DNA of 64,000 nucleotides, taken from Coffea arabica (Eukaryota > Streptophyta > Magnoliopsida > Gentianales > Rubiaceae). Shown here one piece after another: positions 1 through 11,932 of the stretch. Made by a program: the position numbers and the translations under genes. The stretch spans positions 3,450,501-3,514,500 of the forward strand of contig NC_092323.1 of the NCBI RefSeq assembly GCF_036785885.1. Reading direction: 5' to 3'. Under the pieces are notes generated by a model. It saw nothing but the letters and a program-made list of their open reading frames with translations. It ran no database searches and was not told where the DNA came from. How positions within the stretch are numbered: position 1 is the stretch's first letter; the number at the start of each line of letters is the position of its first letter.

Positions 1-210
1 TGCGCAATTGAAGTCGTGACTTTTTACGTCTTCCTGCCTTTGGTTGGATATTAGTGAAATCGTGTTCTTTGTTGTAGCCGCTTCAAAGTAGATTACCGCA
101 TTAAAAAAGGAATAACACGAAATAGCCATCATTTCAGACATTTAGTTTGAAAAAACCAAGATCATCAAGTCAATTTCTCATTGCGGTTATGTGATCCTGA
201 TGGATTGGCT

Positions 211-497
211 TTTTTTTTTTTTCTTTTTTTTTCTGATGGAGTGGGTGTCCGGGTCAATCCTTACGGGATCCGACTAATCCCACTCCGGCCCGGGAGGAGA
301 GGCTCCATCCCCCCGAACACGATAACCACGGAACTCGGACCCTTGCGGGCACTGGACACCAGCTCCAAAGGAAGCTTGCTGAGACCAACCGAGTTGCCCA
401 TGAGGGGCAAGCAATTTAGTGGGAAGTAAAGGTTGAACCCCTGACCTCCCACCCCACTAAGAGAGGTGGTGGCTACTGAGCTAGAGCTCTGTGGTTA
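211..497 (-). mobile_element. tRNA-derived SINE (Au-like), full length, with 12-bp target duplication
   Basis: The same 12 bases, gatggattggct, lie at 199-210 and 498-509 and bound the insert exactly. Read on the minus strand, the element starts near 497. A box A-like TAGCTCAGTAG (about 474-484) and a box B-like GGGGTTCAACC (about 431-441) look like an internal Pol III promoter. It ends in a long A-rich tail (T-run at 211-231 on plus). The 3' body, with GGGATTAGTCGG and GACCCGGACACCC, resembles the Au SINE family as I remember it. The body encodes no protein; open frames across it are incidental. Confidence 0.85.
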
Positions 498-634
498 GAT
501 GGATTGGCTAATAAGTGGTGGTTTCTTGGTGAATTCTGAAAACCTCTGCGACTTATCCGGGCATTTTTTTGATCCTTGACCGTTTTCCAAACTTTAAAAG
601 CACATTCAGCATTGTTCGCCCAAAAAAAAAAAAA

Positions 635-737
635 ATGTATACACTATTGAATCCGAATGCATGCTACATGTGTAGAATTTGAAATTTAAACTCAAATTCA
701 AATTATATGGCATACATTCAATCGCTAGTGTATACAT
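635..737. repeat. Small MITE-like inverted repeat
   Basis: About 103 bp whose ends are inverted copies of one another: atgtatacacta...ttgaat on the left and attcaat...tagtgtatacat on the right. The middle is AT-rich. No convincing target duplication was found, so the superfamily is not assigned. It sits directly after an A-run. Confidence 0.5.
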
Positions 738-1027
738 TGCTAATGTCAGAAAAATTAATCAAAAAGAAAAAGAAGACTAAGCACATAAGACGACAGTCTT
801 TCTTCAGATATTTTTGAACGGTAGGAAAGAGTGCATGTAGCTACAAGTTTGGCCATGCTGCATGTCTCAGGGTTACCTTTCCCGAATTATTTCAAATGAG
901 CTAAACAACTGTGAAAGGAACACCAAAAAGAGGAATGCGAGTGTCAGGGGGAGAAAAACTAGAAAAAAAAAGAAGTGAAAGCTTTTTACACAAGTGTCAG
1001 AATTAGTTAGCATAAGAAGAGCACATA

Positions 1028-3421
1028 TCAATGGGCAGAATGGGATGTGGCTGTGCCTGTCTTCTTGAAGTCTATCTTGTCAACCTTCACTTCTCCATCA
1101 ATGAGTTCGTAGACATAAACCACCACGCGAAGGCCATCAATATCCATGAGAACAAAACTTGGATTCACATCATAAGTGATGCTGCTATAGGCACCAGTGG
1201 CTGATCCGGGATTTATTACGACTCCAGCCTCGTGCTTGTAGGCCTTGAACTGGTGGGTATGGCCAGTAACCAGAATGTCCACATCTAGCTGTCTCTGAAG
1301 CATGGCAAGTGAATCAAGGTCTCCCCAAGGCACAACCTTTGAATGTGAAAGACAAGATTGTTAATCAGTAAGAATACAGTGAAACAGATAAAAGAAGCCC
1401 ATTAAATCAATTGATAAAAGCAAACAGTTGACAATCAGAAACAGAAAAGTGGCAACAGCATGGTGTTCTAAACTAATTAATATCATCAAAAGACCAACTT
1501 AGAACGGCTAATTCTAGGCAAAACTCAGATGGGAGTGCAAAGAGAGGCCTTTGCTTATTCCGCAAGGTCAGTTCAATTGGAAGTCTTCAGAGATGTGCAG
1601 CCATTAACGCAATAGCAGAGTTTTCAATTTTTAATTGGGATGTGTTGCCAACTTTATTTTGTGCAAATGAGAGACTAATAGCGTCTCCAAGTTGCTGAAC
1701 AGTCCCATCACAATTTACAGCAGTCAAGCAAAAGTATATGATCAGTAACATTGTATAATCCCAATCCATCAACCTCTTGTTCCCCGAGCAGGAGAGAAAA
1801 TAAAAGGGAGGAGAACAGTAGAACCAAAAAGAAAAATGAAAAGACACTGCAACCTTCAGAGGGATCAAACACTACATTCCTAAGGTGCAGAACCCACCGA
1901 ACGCAACGTACAGTGCTCTAAAAAACTATACGTAAAGCTGGTAGAATTCCCAGAACCATTTTAAAAGGTACAATGTAGGCAATAAAACGAAACCTAACCT
2001 GGTGACCATGGCATAGCCCAAGCTTAAATTGTCCAATTGTAAGTGTTTTTGTCTCTGGATATCGAGCATCTTCATCATATTCACCTCGAGTAATGTGTAA
2101 GCTTGGGCAAAGGTTCTTCAGGTAATCATGAACTTCCTGATCATGGAAAAAATTATCATCAAGTATGCAACAATGCAAGACGACAAGATCTAAGCTTCCG
2201 AATCCTTGTCAGTGAAGATCAGGTAAATTTAAAATTCCAGCAGAACTATAACGTCCCTAGAAGAATCAAATAATATCACATGAAAAATCAGTCTAGAACT
2301 TCCCATCAGGCTCAAACATAACTAAGATTAATATTTAGATTGGGCCAACTGTGCCTTTCTCATAGCTTTAGGCTTCAAGTTCATAGGATCAGGAATTTCA
2401 GAATCAAGCAGCATTAACTAGTGGCTACTCCAAAACGAAAGAAGAGAAAAAACCATCAATTTGTTTGAAGGAGCAAACAATTTGTTGGGATCTCCTAGAA
2501 ACAATAATTTGTCGGGATGCCAAAGGAACCAACAGTTTGTCTGAATGAAAGAACTTTCAAGCCCAAGCTCCTGAAGAATTCTAAGAACTGTTCCCAAAGT
2601 CTCTACAGAATATTCAACTTATAAGTCAGCTTCAGTTTTCCTATTGCAGAGCATAATTTACTGTTGAAAAGGCATCAGTTCACAAGAAATCAGATTACCA
2701 TCCTGTAAGAAACCGTTTCAAGACGGGGAAAGACATATACAACTCCCTGGAATATACAAAGGTAGTCCCATCAAGGCCTTCACGCCTTGATAGATAGTAA
2801 GGTAGAAACTGATTCGCACAATAGTGTATGGCCTCATTATTGGACAAAACTCGTATGACTGTGAATCATACAAGCATGATTGACATCATACTCCTCTAGG
2901 AAGAAACAATGAATCCTTCTTCGCGAGAAGCTATGAAGTGAGATAAATACAGATTTTTGGGGTATAGAATGCGTGCATCATGAGCAGATTGTTGATCATT
3001 AGTTCATTGAGAAAAAAGATACTAGTCGCAATTTGACACAAAACATACTGCATTACAATTCACAACCAAAGTAACATCATTCAAGTAAATATGCAACCAG
3101 ATGGAAAGTAGCCCGTTATCAATCTTAATACGAATGAAAATATGAGTAACATAGCAGAACTCTGCTTCAAGTGCCAAACATACTCTATCTACCGCACTCG
3201 CAGTACTTCAGAAACGATGTGGTTTACTTTAGAAAAGATGGATGGGACCGAAGGAGGGTGCAGAAAGTTAAGGAATAGCGCAGAGTTACTTTGATACAGA
3301 GATTGCCAGTGCAAATGATGTGTTGAATCTTGCCAGGAACAAGCATGGACTTGAATTTTGCTGGAAGATCAGGAGCTCTATACGGGACGTGGAGATCCCC
3401 AATCGCCAATACCAGCACCAT
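1028..3421 (-). CDS. VPS29: Vacuolar protein sorting-associated protein 29 (retromer subunit)
   Basis: VPS29 is a small subunit of the retromer core (VPS26-VPS29-VPS35), which recycles sorting receptors from late endosomes. Coding exons on the minus strand are 3290-3421, 1999-2136 and 1028-1336. All junctions are GT-AG and the sum is 192 residues, close to the roughly 190 usual for plants. The fold is that of a metallophosphoesterase: GDLHVP (residues 8-13), CTGN (about 37-40), RGEYDED, GLCHGHQ and VTGHTHQF are all present in order. The C-terminal part ([11 protein letters not shown]...[16 protein letters not shown]) is highly characteristic of the family. The introns are 662 and 1153 bp. The start is the first ATG of MVLVLAIGD, the family's usual N-terminus. 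A non-coding 5' exon ending at 3786 (TTCAG then GTAATG) is inferred. The gene is complete and looks functional. Confidence 0.97.
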
Positions 3422-3945
3422 CTCTTTCCTTGCAATTTAAATGTTTTCCTTTGAACCCAACTTTTTCAATTCTACAGAAGTCGAACTACAAGACAAGATG
3501 ATTAAATTAGGTATCAATTTATCAGACGCCCGACGTAATCAGCTAACTGAATTAGCACTGTACACGCACACCCAAATCCCCCAATCCCAGAATACGCCTG
3601 ATAACTTTATTAGCATATGATCGCGTACAAATATAGTAAGTAGTTAGTATGTGATCTTCAATTATTAGTAGCCTAAAACTGCTGCGGTACCAAAGGAATT
3701 TTTATGCTAAGTGTATGAAAAGTTAATGAGAGTCGATTAAATGAAATTATATATATATATATAAAAGTAAAGGGGCACGCATTACCTGAAGCTGAACAAG
3801 TGTCTGGAAATTGACAAAGTAGGTCTCTGTTTCAAAGTGTCTTCGATAACGACGATGGCATTCGCAGGGAATGGATACTGAGGAGGGAGAGAGAGGGGGG
3901 GGGGCCCGATTCACATCAAAACATTGCGTTTGAGAGGGATCTATG
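3422..3945 (-). promoter_or_regulatory. Inferred leader of VPS29 with 5' UTR intron
   Basis: On the minus strand a good donor (CAG|GTAATG) ends a likely untranslated exon at 3786. An acceptor such as ttctgtag|aattg lies just before the ATG, so a short 5' UTR intron is likely. A TA microsatellite at about 3750-3763 and a run of purines and G (about 3887-3904) are the only other structures. The transcription start is not determined. Confidence 0.4.
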
Positions 3946-5105
3946 GATGGAGAGACTGTCGTCTGTCTAAACTCCACGCTACTCTATTACCGCCGGAATC
4001 ATGGCTCCAGGCGACCGCCTTTTATAATTGCGCATTCGCTCCTGTCACTTGCCGACCGCCGGAATCATAACTTTTTAAGAGGGTGTAAGTATTTGCACTC
4101 CAAAAAAAAAGCCCTAAGTATTTTATCCTTCATTTTGTTATTTAATGAAATGGCACAAAAATCTATCATATATTCTAAGAGACATATTATAGTCCCTCTC
4201 CATATTCACCAATTACTTTTATCTCTTCAATTCCCTTAGTTTTCCCTCCTCTTAAATTAGTTTTAAGTTCCTATACAACTAATAATAAAGAAAATTCCTA
4301 ATAACGATGATTTTTAAAAATGCTCTGTTTATATGAGTTGTTTCATAGTCCTTGAAACAATGTCAAATGAATTTTAACAACATATAATATCGCCATTCCA
4401 GAGAAAGCTCCTCACACTGAATCCTTATTATTGTTAAAAATGACTTATAAACTCATAGTCTAGACTAAAAGACTAGTTTAAAGGTGTCATTATGATTTTG
4501 GCCAAAGAGTGGTGGTTGCCAAGGGCACCATTGGTGGCACAACCTATTGCCGACTCTGACTATTTCTCCATAAGGTTTAGATTTTTTTTTTTTTATAACA
4601 AAACGGATGGAGGAAGAAGACTAAGAAAAGGATGGAAGAAAATTTTAATTTCATAGCCTTCAAAAGTAGGTATTTTGGGTCATTTTAATATCCAGGATTT
4701 CTTAAAATATTTTGCATATACATCCGTTTAAGTTGGTAATAGTTCAGTTCTCGTCGAGTTATCCCTTGATTGGATCCCTCTTCCCCTAACATAGAATAGG
4801 AGTTAGTGTAGTATAAAATCTAATTAAAAAAAAGGACATTGATCACATAATTTTTGCTGATGTCACCAAAAACAAACGGTCAAACGTGTGTTGACTAACG
4901 GTAAAGGAGTCTTTGTTACAGATTTGTGTATATGGGGTTCATTTTGTTATTTGATCAAACCTCGGCGATTGATTAATAGTTTGGCTAAACCTCAAGAGAG
5001 ATAAATATAATAAACCGTTTTCGAAAGGTTTGGACCTGGATTAAGTAGGATCTAAAATCTATCCAAACCCATGATCTTTTAAATGTGACAACGTTCACTT
5101 TCAAA
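3946..5105. other. Intergenic, no gene seen
   Basis: AT-rich sequence upstream of VPS29. The open frames here are short, lack family resemblance and are interrupted on both strands. No repeat with clear borders was found before the element that starts at 5106. Confidence 0.6.
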
Positions 5106-5428
5106 TAGAGGTGTTAATTACAATCTAATTACATTAACTCGCTCAAATCCGTCTACCAATAATCCATCCAAACCTACCCATTAATTTTGAACTAGTCTAA
5201 ATGGGTACCCAAATAAATTTAAATTTCTTATCAATCTAATAATAATAAATACCATTATTTCTTGTCAAACAACATACCAAAAACAAAAAAGAATTTTAAG
5301 TGACTTATAAATGGATAATTGAGTATTACCCATATCCATTTATTAAATGAGTATCCATTTTTACCCATTTATTTAAATAGTTATAAATGTATTGACCCAA
5401 TTATAAATCGTCCATTTTGACATCTCTA
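5106..5428. mobile_element. hAT-like MITE, degenerate
   Basis: The ends are inverted: TAGAGGTGTTAA at the left and TTGACATCTCTA at the right. They enclose about 320 bp of AT-rich DNA with repeated TACCCAT / ATGGGTA-type words. The flanks ctttcaaa (5098-5105) and cttttaag (5429-5436) match at most positions and may be a decayed 8-bp target duplication. There is no coding capacity, so it must depend on transposase from elsewhere. Confidence 0.55.
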
Positions 5429-5958
5429 CTTTTAAGCTACTCAGCCATCAATCATTCACATGGACGTCTAAAAAAGAAAAAGAATCGGCCCTGCAAAATG
5501 GAAAATATTATGATCTTAGAAACCTGGAAGTTAAAAGCCTCCACAACCTCCTGTAAGCCTATCTAATTAGCATGCGGATTCCTAGAAGCAAGAGGAAAGG
5601 GGGAAAAAAGAAAAGGAAATGACAACCAAATTATTAAACCAGAACTTAACAAATAACAATCTTGTCTTGAACGGGAAGGTGACTACAAAATTGCTTCAGA
5701 GTCATCAACATGTGCTGTGCTCGATCGAACCATACACAATTCTTGATTCTCTCATCAGTATCTGACCCCGATTTCATATTCCAACAAAAGAAAAGTAATC
5801 TAGAAACCCCTTCAGCTGAGGGCAAAAGAGAGAGACTCATTTGCAACTTTCAGGTTCACCAAAAATTTCAACTTTACAAATTCCACCTCAACGGACAAGA
5901 GATGTATCAAAGTAACAGAGAAGGGGGGCCACGAACATTAACTCAAGGTTCTAGTATT
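5429..5958. other. 3' flank of the RLCK gene
   Basis: About 530 bp between the MITE and the stop codon of the minus-strand kinase gene. It probably contains the 3' UTR and polyadenylation region of that gene. No independent gene was seen; the open frames on plus overlap the kinase terminus in antisense. Confidence 0.5.
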
Positions 5959-8900
5959 CTAAACCTTTGGTTTTGGCGATCTATGCAGATTGTTCTCGTG
6001 ACAGGGAGAAGCCTGTGGACGATTTGGTGTGGAGAGGGTCGGGTTTTGTTGCCCATTCTTTTCTGGTAATGCTGCCTGAACTCTACCACCGTTTTTAATA
6101 GCTTGAGTAATACTTGCTCGCTCAGCTTGAAGGGCCTGAAAGTAGGACGAGGAACAGGCCATATCCTTCAGGTCAGGCAGAGGCTTTAAGACTTCAACTA
6201 CTTCACTCATCAAAGGTCGGGCTTTAGCATCACGGGTGAGGCAATGAGCAGCCAACTGAACTGCCTTCTGCGCACCTCTGATTGAGAACTGCCCTTCAAG
6301 ACGGGGATCTATCAGCCTATAGAACCTACGCCTTTCCCTCAGATAAGGCCTCGCCCATTCGACCAAATTATGTTCTCCATTTGGTCTGGTTTTATCCATA
6401 GATCTTCGTCCAGTAAGCATTTCAAGTAAAACCACTCCAAAGCTGTAGACATCACTTTTTGATGTGAGATGTCCTGGCACAAAGAAAGAACAGTCTTAAC
6501 ATATATGACAGAATATTAACATTAGATTATTAGTTGAAATCTATACAAAAGGCTAGGGTTAATGAAGATAAGAATACCCTAAGATTGCTTGCATATCTTG
6601 AGATTTTGTAAAGTAATTCAGATTTAAATAGCAAATGAGCTTTGATTTAGCTATAATAGGTATCAACTGTGCATTAAAGGAGTAAGTTTAAGGCAGATAA
6701 ACAACAGAAGCATGGACGTCAATGAGCAGAATCCACGCACAAGAGCCACAAGGAACCTAAAAACAAGAAAAATAACCACCCTCCAGAAGCGGCTAACTTT
6801 GATTATTTTCTCTTTTGCTGGTTCAGTCGCTAATAACAGATGAAAATATCAAACGGGATTTGAAACTACATTATATAGAAGGGCGTGCTTTCTTGATAGA
6901 GAAAATGCAATAATATTACACAGGAGAATGTCTTTCCTAAGATACATACACTTCCATGCGTGCTTATATTTTGTTAACAAAAAGAAGTTAATAACATTCC
7001 TTTTAACAGATCAGTTCAAAGTAACCTAATCATCCCTGAGCATTAAGTGTTAATTTAAAAACACGAACATGTCTACCCTATCAAGCCTTATATCTCGTAT
7101 ATTCAAGTGCTGGGGTCAACAAATTCATAACATATGCGACAAAGGGCTTCCGTGATACATCAGAACAATCTTTGATAGGACTTCATTATTACTAAGAAGG
7201 CATTCTTTCCTTTAATTACCTTATTTAATGATTTGATTCAGCCATCTGATATAGTAATAAAAAATAAAAAAAATAGAAAAGAATAATTGCATGGGTTGTT
7301 TATCCACGGCCAATCCTTTCAGGAAAATGCCTTCTCAAAATTAAAGTAACAGTAAATGATTAAGCAGTTCATGGTTATGGAACTGCCATGCAGGAGGATA
7401 GAAATTGGCCAGCATCAGACTTGTAGCAAACTTGAATAGCATGCTTCAAGGGCAGCCTATATACACCAGAAGGACACAATTTATACAAATAACCATATCT
7501 TGCTTAACAATATTGAGTTAGATTAAGACATAAAAATGAGAGAGTGAAGATATATTAACAAAACAGGGAGAAAAAAGTGAAAGAAAAATAATGCTGCAGA
7601 TGCAACTTATTCAAGCTCACCTGTCATGACATATTCAGGTGCAGCATAACCATAAGTTCCCATGACCCGTGTGGATACATGAGTCTTATCCCCCTCTGGG
7701 CCATCTTTGGCCAGTCCAAAATCGGAAAGCTTAGCATTGTAGTCCTTGAACAAATTTCCGAACAAACACTTAGAAAAAACATGGAAATAAAACAACAAAG
7801 TCAATTCCTACCCTTGAGAGTTTAAGACATTTACCGCATCCAATAAAATATTAGATGTTTTAAAATCTCGATATATAACTGGCCTTTCAGCTTCTTCATG
7901 AAGAAAGGCAAGTCCTTTCGCTGCATCTAGAGCAATTTTGATTCTGGTAGACCAAGGAAGAGGAAGAGACCCTACAGGACATGGAGCAGAAGGTGAATTA
8001 CAGAGAACAACATACTGATTAGAGATAAAAAATTTTGAGTACAATTTCATACATACAAACAAGAGCTATTCGTAATCTATGATTCTGTCATGGAAAGAAG
8101 AAAACAGAGAAGAAAGGATCAAAATAAGCAGAAAATAAACTTTAAAAGTGGGTGGTGGCAGAATTATTTTCCACTGTTACTTCCTCAAGGAGGCGGCCTT
8201 TTTCTTTTTGTGGCAGCTGAACATTCCAAGTTAGGGTTTCCTCTTTTTTAAGTTTCCATAAATTTTAGCATGTGTCACAATCCAAAACCAAGCACTTCTC
8301 TAGGCTGTAATGTATTTTCTATTCAGCATGCATGAGGATATGCTAGTTATACTAAAGCAGTCGGTACATGGCCTTTAAGCTCATATAAAACATTTATACT
8401 GATCATGCATCAGCATGCAAACTTAAGCATTATTAGCTCATTGATAAATCCGTCTCAATCAATTTTTTTCCAGACTGAAGCAAAAGCGTTACATATTTAT
8501 TGATTGATCAATCTTTATACACGAGACAAAAATGTTTAAAGAATCAACACACAGTTTACGATGTGATAAAATGACGTATGCCATAGGTTTACTTACCAAC
8601 TTAGTGATAAGAAAATATCATTTACAGAAAGAGCTAGCTCAAAAAATGTATCTGCGGAGAATATGAGTAACTTAGAGAAATAACAACATACGTACTTCTA
8701 AACAAGTGATTCTCCAAACTTCCCCGAGGCATAAACTCATAGACAAGCAACCTTTGATCACCTTCTATGCAATATCCTATCAATTTAACCAAATTAGGAT
8801 GGAGGAGGTCACCTAGATAATTTACTTCAGCCTGACAAATGAGGATGGATGGAATGTGAAGAGATGAAAAATTAGTAGAAGAATAATCCCAGAGAAAATC

Positions 8901-10732
8901 AACAAATATCTAGTATCATACCAACCACTCCTTGTGACCCTGGAGTCCATCATGATTCAGGGTTTTTACTGCAACAGTGAGCCCTGAACCAGGTTTCACA
9001 GGAGTTGGACCATTTTCATTGATCCAACCTTTATAAACACAACCAAAGCCACCCTCACCAAGGAGATTATCTGGTCTAAAACTTCTTGTTGCAGACTTCA
9101 GCTCATTAAAGGCAAACTTCCGAAGCTGAGAAGCAATTTTCAGTTCCTCAAGTATGTTAGGAGTGGATGGAGTACTTTCTGCAATGGTAGAGCTCGAAGA
9201 TGATATAATGGGAGCAACTGGTTGGTCTCTGCTAGTGTCATTAGATGATTTACTTTCTTCTGCTGTAAATAGAAAAAAGCATGCAAGGATAAGTGTCCCA
9301 TGCATATTTGTCTAAAATGACAAGTCAACGGAACACTACAAAAGAATTTTAAGACCAGACAAAAGCAGGACGCGTAGCTGTCCAAGGCAAAAAGCTTCAA
9401 CAAGGTTCTAAGTAACAACTCCTACAGTTTCTGTAAAAACTGCATGTTTGAAAAATTTGTGTGCCAAGGGGAAGAAAAAAGGACAACATATAAAAAGAAC
9501 TTAAGCACAAGCAATCGGTATAAAAGTTTCACACCAGCAATCTGTATTTTGGATGATAGCCGTTAAAGCAAAACCACGAAATAGCAACTAAGCTTGTTAC
9601 CAAAAATAATATTTGCTAATCAAATATTTTTGTTCGTTTGTTTATTTTGTTCTTGAAGCCATGGGTGATACCATTTCAATAATACTTTCTTGCCCTTATT
9701 TGAGTGCTTTTCCCTAAAATCGTCTTTTCTGTCAATGATCAATAAGAATGAAACTAAAAACTGCTAAGGCTCCATTCTGGAGACACAAATATACCAAACC
9801 AACATTCCCCCAGAAAAGCAGGGTAGGGAGATATTGTGATTGAAATAAGGCTACTCAACCTAAATAAAACATCATATAATTCTATCCTGGTGTGTTACAT
9901 TAATAGTGAATCTACAAATTTGCAGAATTTATAACTAGGGCATTAAAGAAAATTCCCCAATTTGACATACGTGCATAAGCAAATCCAACTCATTTTGGCT
10001 TCAATATCCAAAAGATTTTATTTCTTTCAATTATGTGTAAGCATTTAAAACCAAACAGCATTTTACTTGATTCTCGGAGCTTACATCTATTGAAGAGGTA
10101 ATGTGCTTGGAGGTAAAATCATCAACTGAAGAGGTAAATTCCATAGAATGAAAATGCTATAGATTTTCCACAACCAGCAATTAATCAGTATCATCCTATA
10201 GATTTTCCACAACCAGCAATTAATCACGCTTGTTTAGGGCAAGGGGCATCCGAGATAAATGCTAATTCAACAACAAAATCAGAGCGGTAAAATTTGCTTG
10301 TAATTTTGGACAAAAGTCACATTGAACATGCAACAAGATAATGTGTTGGAACATGATCCGACAGATGCAAACGCTGAAAACAAAATTGTATGTGCAATAG
10401 AGAAGGGACACAAGCAGAATTGGAGATAACATATATGCACGGACAAAGATGGTGGCGCACTACTATACTCCTCAAACAGTAATAATAATAAAACACAAGA
10501 AATTGGTACAGCAGTGTGGTATACCTAATTGAGTGCTGGAACCACTGACAGAGCTATCAACCTTGGAGCTTGGGGACATGCAGCTCCCCAAAAACCTCAA
10601 CTTCATCCAACACCCTCTTGTCTCCATGGCATCATCATCATCATCATCATCACAATAATCTTTCCTCGTCTTGCCGATTGATTTCCTCAATCCCCGAGAG
10701 CCAGCATTGATACTTTCAGGAGCCAACCCCAT
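5959..10732 (-). CDS. Receptor-like cytoplasmic kinase, subfamily VII (PBL34/35/36-like)
   Basis: A serine/threonine kinase of the RLCK-VII family that relays signals from plasma-membrane receptors. Coding exons on minus: 10525-10732, 8922-9262, 8696-8831, 7835-7971, 7621-7744, 5959-6473; phases agree and the total is 486 residues. Kinase landmarks: glycine loop [13 protein letters not shown] (136-148), VAVK lysine (169), catalytic YRDFK with Asp264, DFG (282-284), activation segment [18 protein letters not shown] is replaced by YRD, usual for this family, so activity is expected. The N-terminus begins MGLAPES, offering Gly2 for acylation although the context is weak, followed by seven aspartates (a GAT microsatellite) and GCWMKLRF. 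This N-terminus and the SPKPKV C-terminus match the PBL34/PIX7 group. The chosen ATG aligns with that group; an in-frame upstream extension exists but is unlike the family. Confidence 0.95.
10157..10226. repeat. 31-bp tandem duplication in RLCK intron 1
   Basis: Two identical 31-base units (10157-10187 and 10196-10226; each starts ctatagattttccac) with a period of 39 bases. It lies inside intron 1 of the kinase gene and away from splice sites. Confidence 0.85.
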
Positions 10733-11001
10733 TGTTCCAATGAATCCACGGTGTGAATTCCTGACTGATAATCGTAAAACTAAACCTTCAGTAGAGTACG
10801 AGGACAAATCTCCCCTCTTTCCTCCCCTCTTAATGTCAAGATGCTTTCCTTTCCAACTAGTTCGTGTTGTTTTATAGGATTTGTGAATGAAGGATTCCAA
10901 ACTCATTAATTATAGAAAAAGACAAAATTCAACCAAACCCACTGGATACAATAAATATCAAGAACCACCAAAAGGAAGTGAAAATGTCAAGCACCAGCAC
11001 T

Positions 11002-11192
11002 AAGGCCACTTACCTTATAGGATTTCAAGAGTCCGAAGTTAGCAAATTTTGAACAAATCCCATCAATTAAAAAAAAAAACTTTCAAAAATTAGCAAAACT
11101 AAAGCCACTTACTTTATAGGATTTCAAGAGTCGGAAGTTAGCAAATTTTGAACAAGGCCCATCAATAAAAAAACAAAACTTTCAAAAATTAG
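11002..11192. repeat. 92-bp direct duplication upstream of the RLCK, carrying a splice-donor-like motif
   Basis: Units 11002-11093 and 11101-11192 are about 93% alike with a period of 99. Read on the minus strand, the kinase sense, each contains a donor consensus: AAG|GTAAGT ending at 11014 and AAA|GTAAGT ending at 11113. These could be alternative ends of a 5' UTR exon, with a possible acceptor TATCCAG near 10951. The leader structure is inferred, not shown. Confidence 0.75.
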
Positions 11193-11671
11193 ATTGTACC
11201 CGGAGAGAAAAGTTCGCTCTCATTACGGGAAAGTACTGGTACCATAAAAGGAATACAAAGAAAAGCAAGAAGAGAATGAATTTCTAAATGAAAACCCACA
11301 TGCAAAGATAATGATCCCATAAACCCAAAAAAGAATCTAAGGCCATTTCCAGACTCCACATTCTCCAGGGGAATGCAGAAAAGCCCAATGTTTGAGGATC
11401 AAAATATGCAGACTTAATTCTTGCTCAGTGTACTGTCGTACATTCTCTCATTGAAGATGCGCGCAAAGCAAAACAAATGTATGTCGTGAAGTGTGAACCT
11501 AATAATCTAATACTACTGCTACTATGCTAATATACTGTATATCTCTCTTCCTCCGTTAATCAAACCCAAAATATATGTATATCAGCTTGAAAAGATAAGT
11601 GTTTTCAAACAAAAAGACCAAGGCATGGGCTGCTTTCAAGGCCAAGGCTAAAGAACAAAACAAAGAGGAGC

Positions 11672-11743
11672 AGAGAGAGAGAGAGAGAGAGAGAGAGAGT
11701 GTGTGTGTGTGACTGTGGTGTGCGTCTGAGAGAGAGAGAGAGA
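11672..11743. repeat. GA/GT microsatellite upstream of the RLCK
   Basis: A GA run (11672-11699) passes into GT (11700-11711), and a second GA run follows at about 11728-11743. In the kinase-sense direction this reads CT and CA repeats about 0.95 kb upstream of the ATG, a position where CT-rich leaders or promoters are common in plants. Open frames here are low-complexity artefacts. Confidence 0.8.
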
Positions 11744-11889
11744 GGAGCGAGAAACGTGCGTTTTGCGTGAAAAGTAGTGAAGCGAAGGGAGGAGAATTGG
11801 ATAAAAGAAAGGGACAAAGATTACAGGAATTTTGATGAGACTAGTTTTCTTTTCTTTTCTTTTTAAATGTATTATGTTTCGAATTGGTT

Positions 11890-11918
11890 TTTTTTTTTTT
11901 TTTTTTTTCAACAAACGT
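11890..11918 (-). mobile_element. Micro-retroposon: poly(A) footprint with 14-bp flanking repeat
   Basis: A 29-bp insert (19 T plus caacaaacgt on plus) sits between gtttcgaattggtt (11876-11889) and gtttcggattggtt (11919-11932), one mismatch in 14. The layout is that of an extremely 5'-truncated poly(A) retroposon inserted on minus. Confidence 0.55.
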
Positions 11919-11932
11919 GTTTCGGATTGGTT

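Noticed and set aside
431-484. Possible tRNA gene from box A and box B motifs
   Set aside because: No cloverleaf stems pair, and the A tail plus 12-bp duplication show a SINE.
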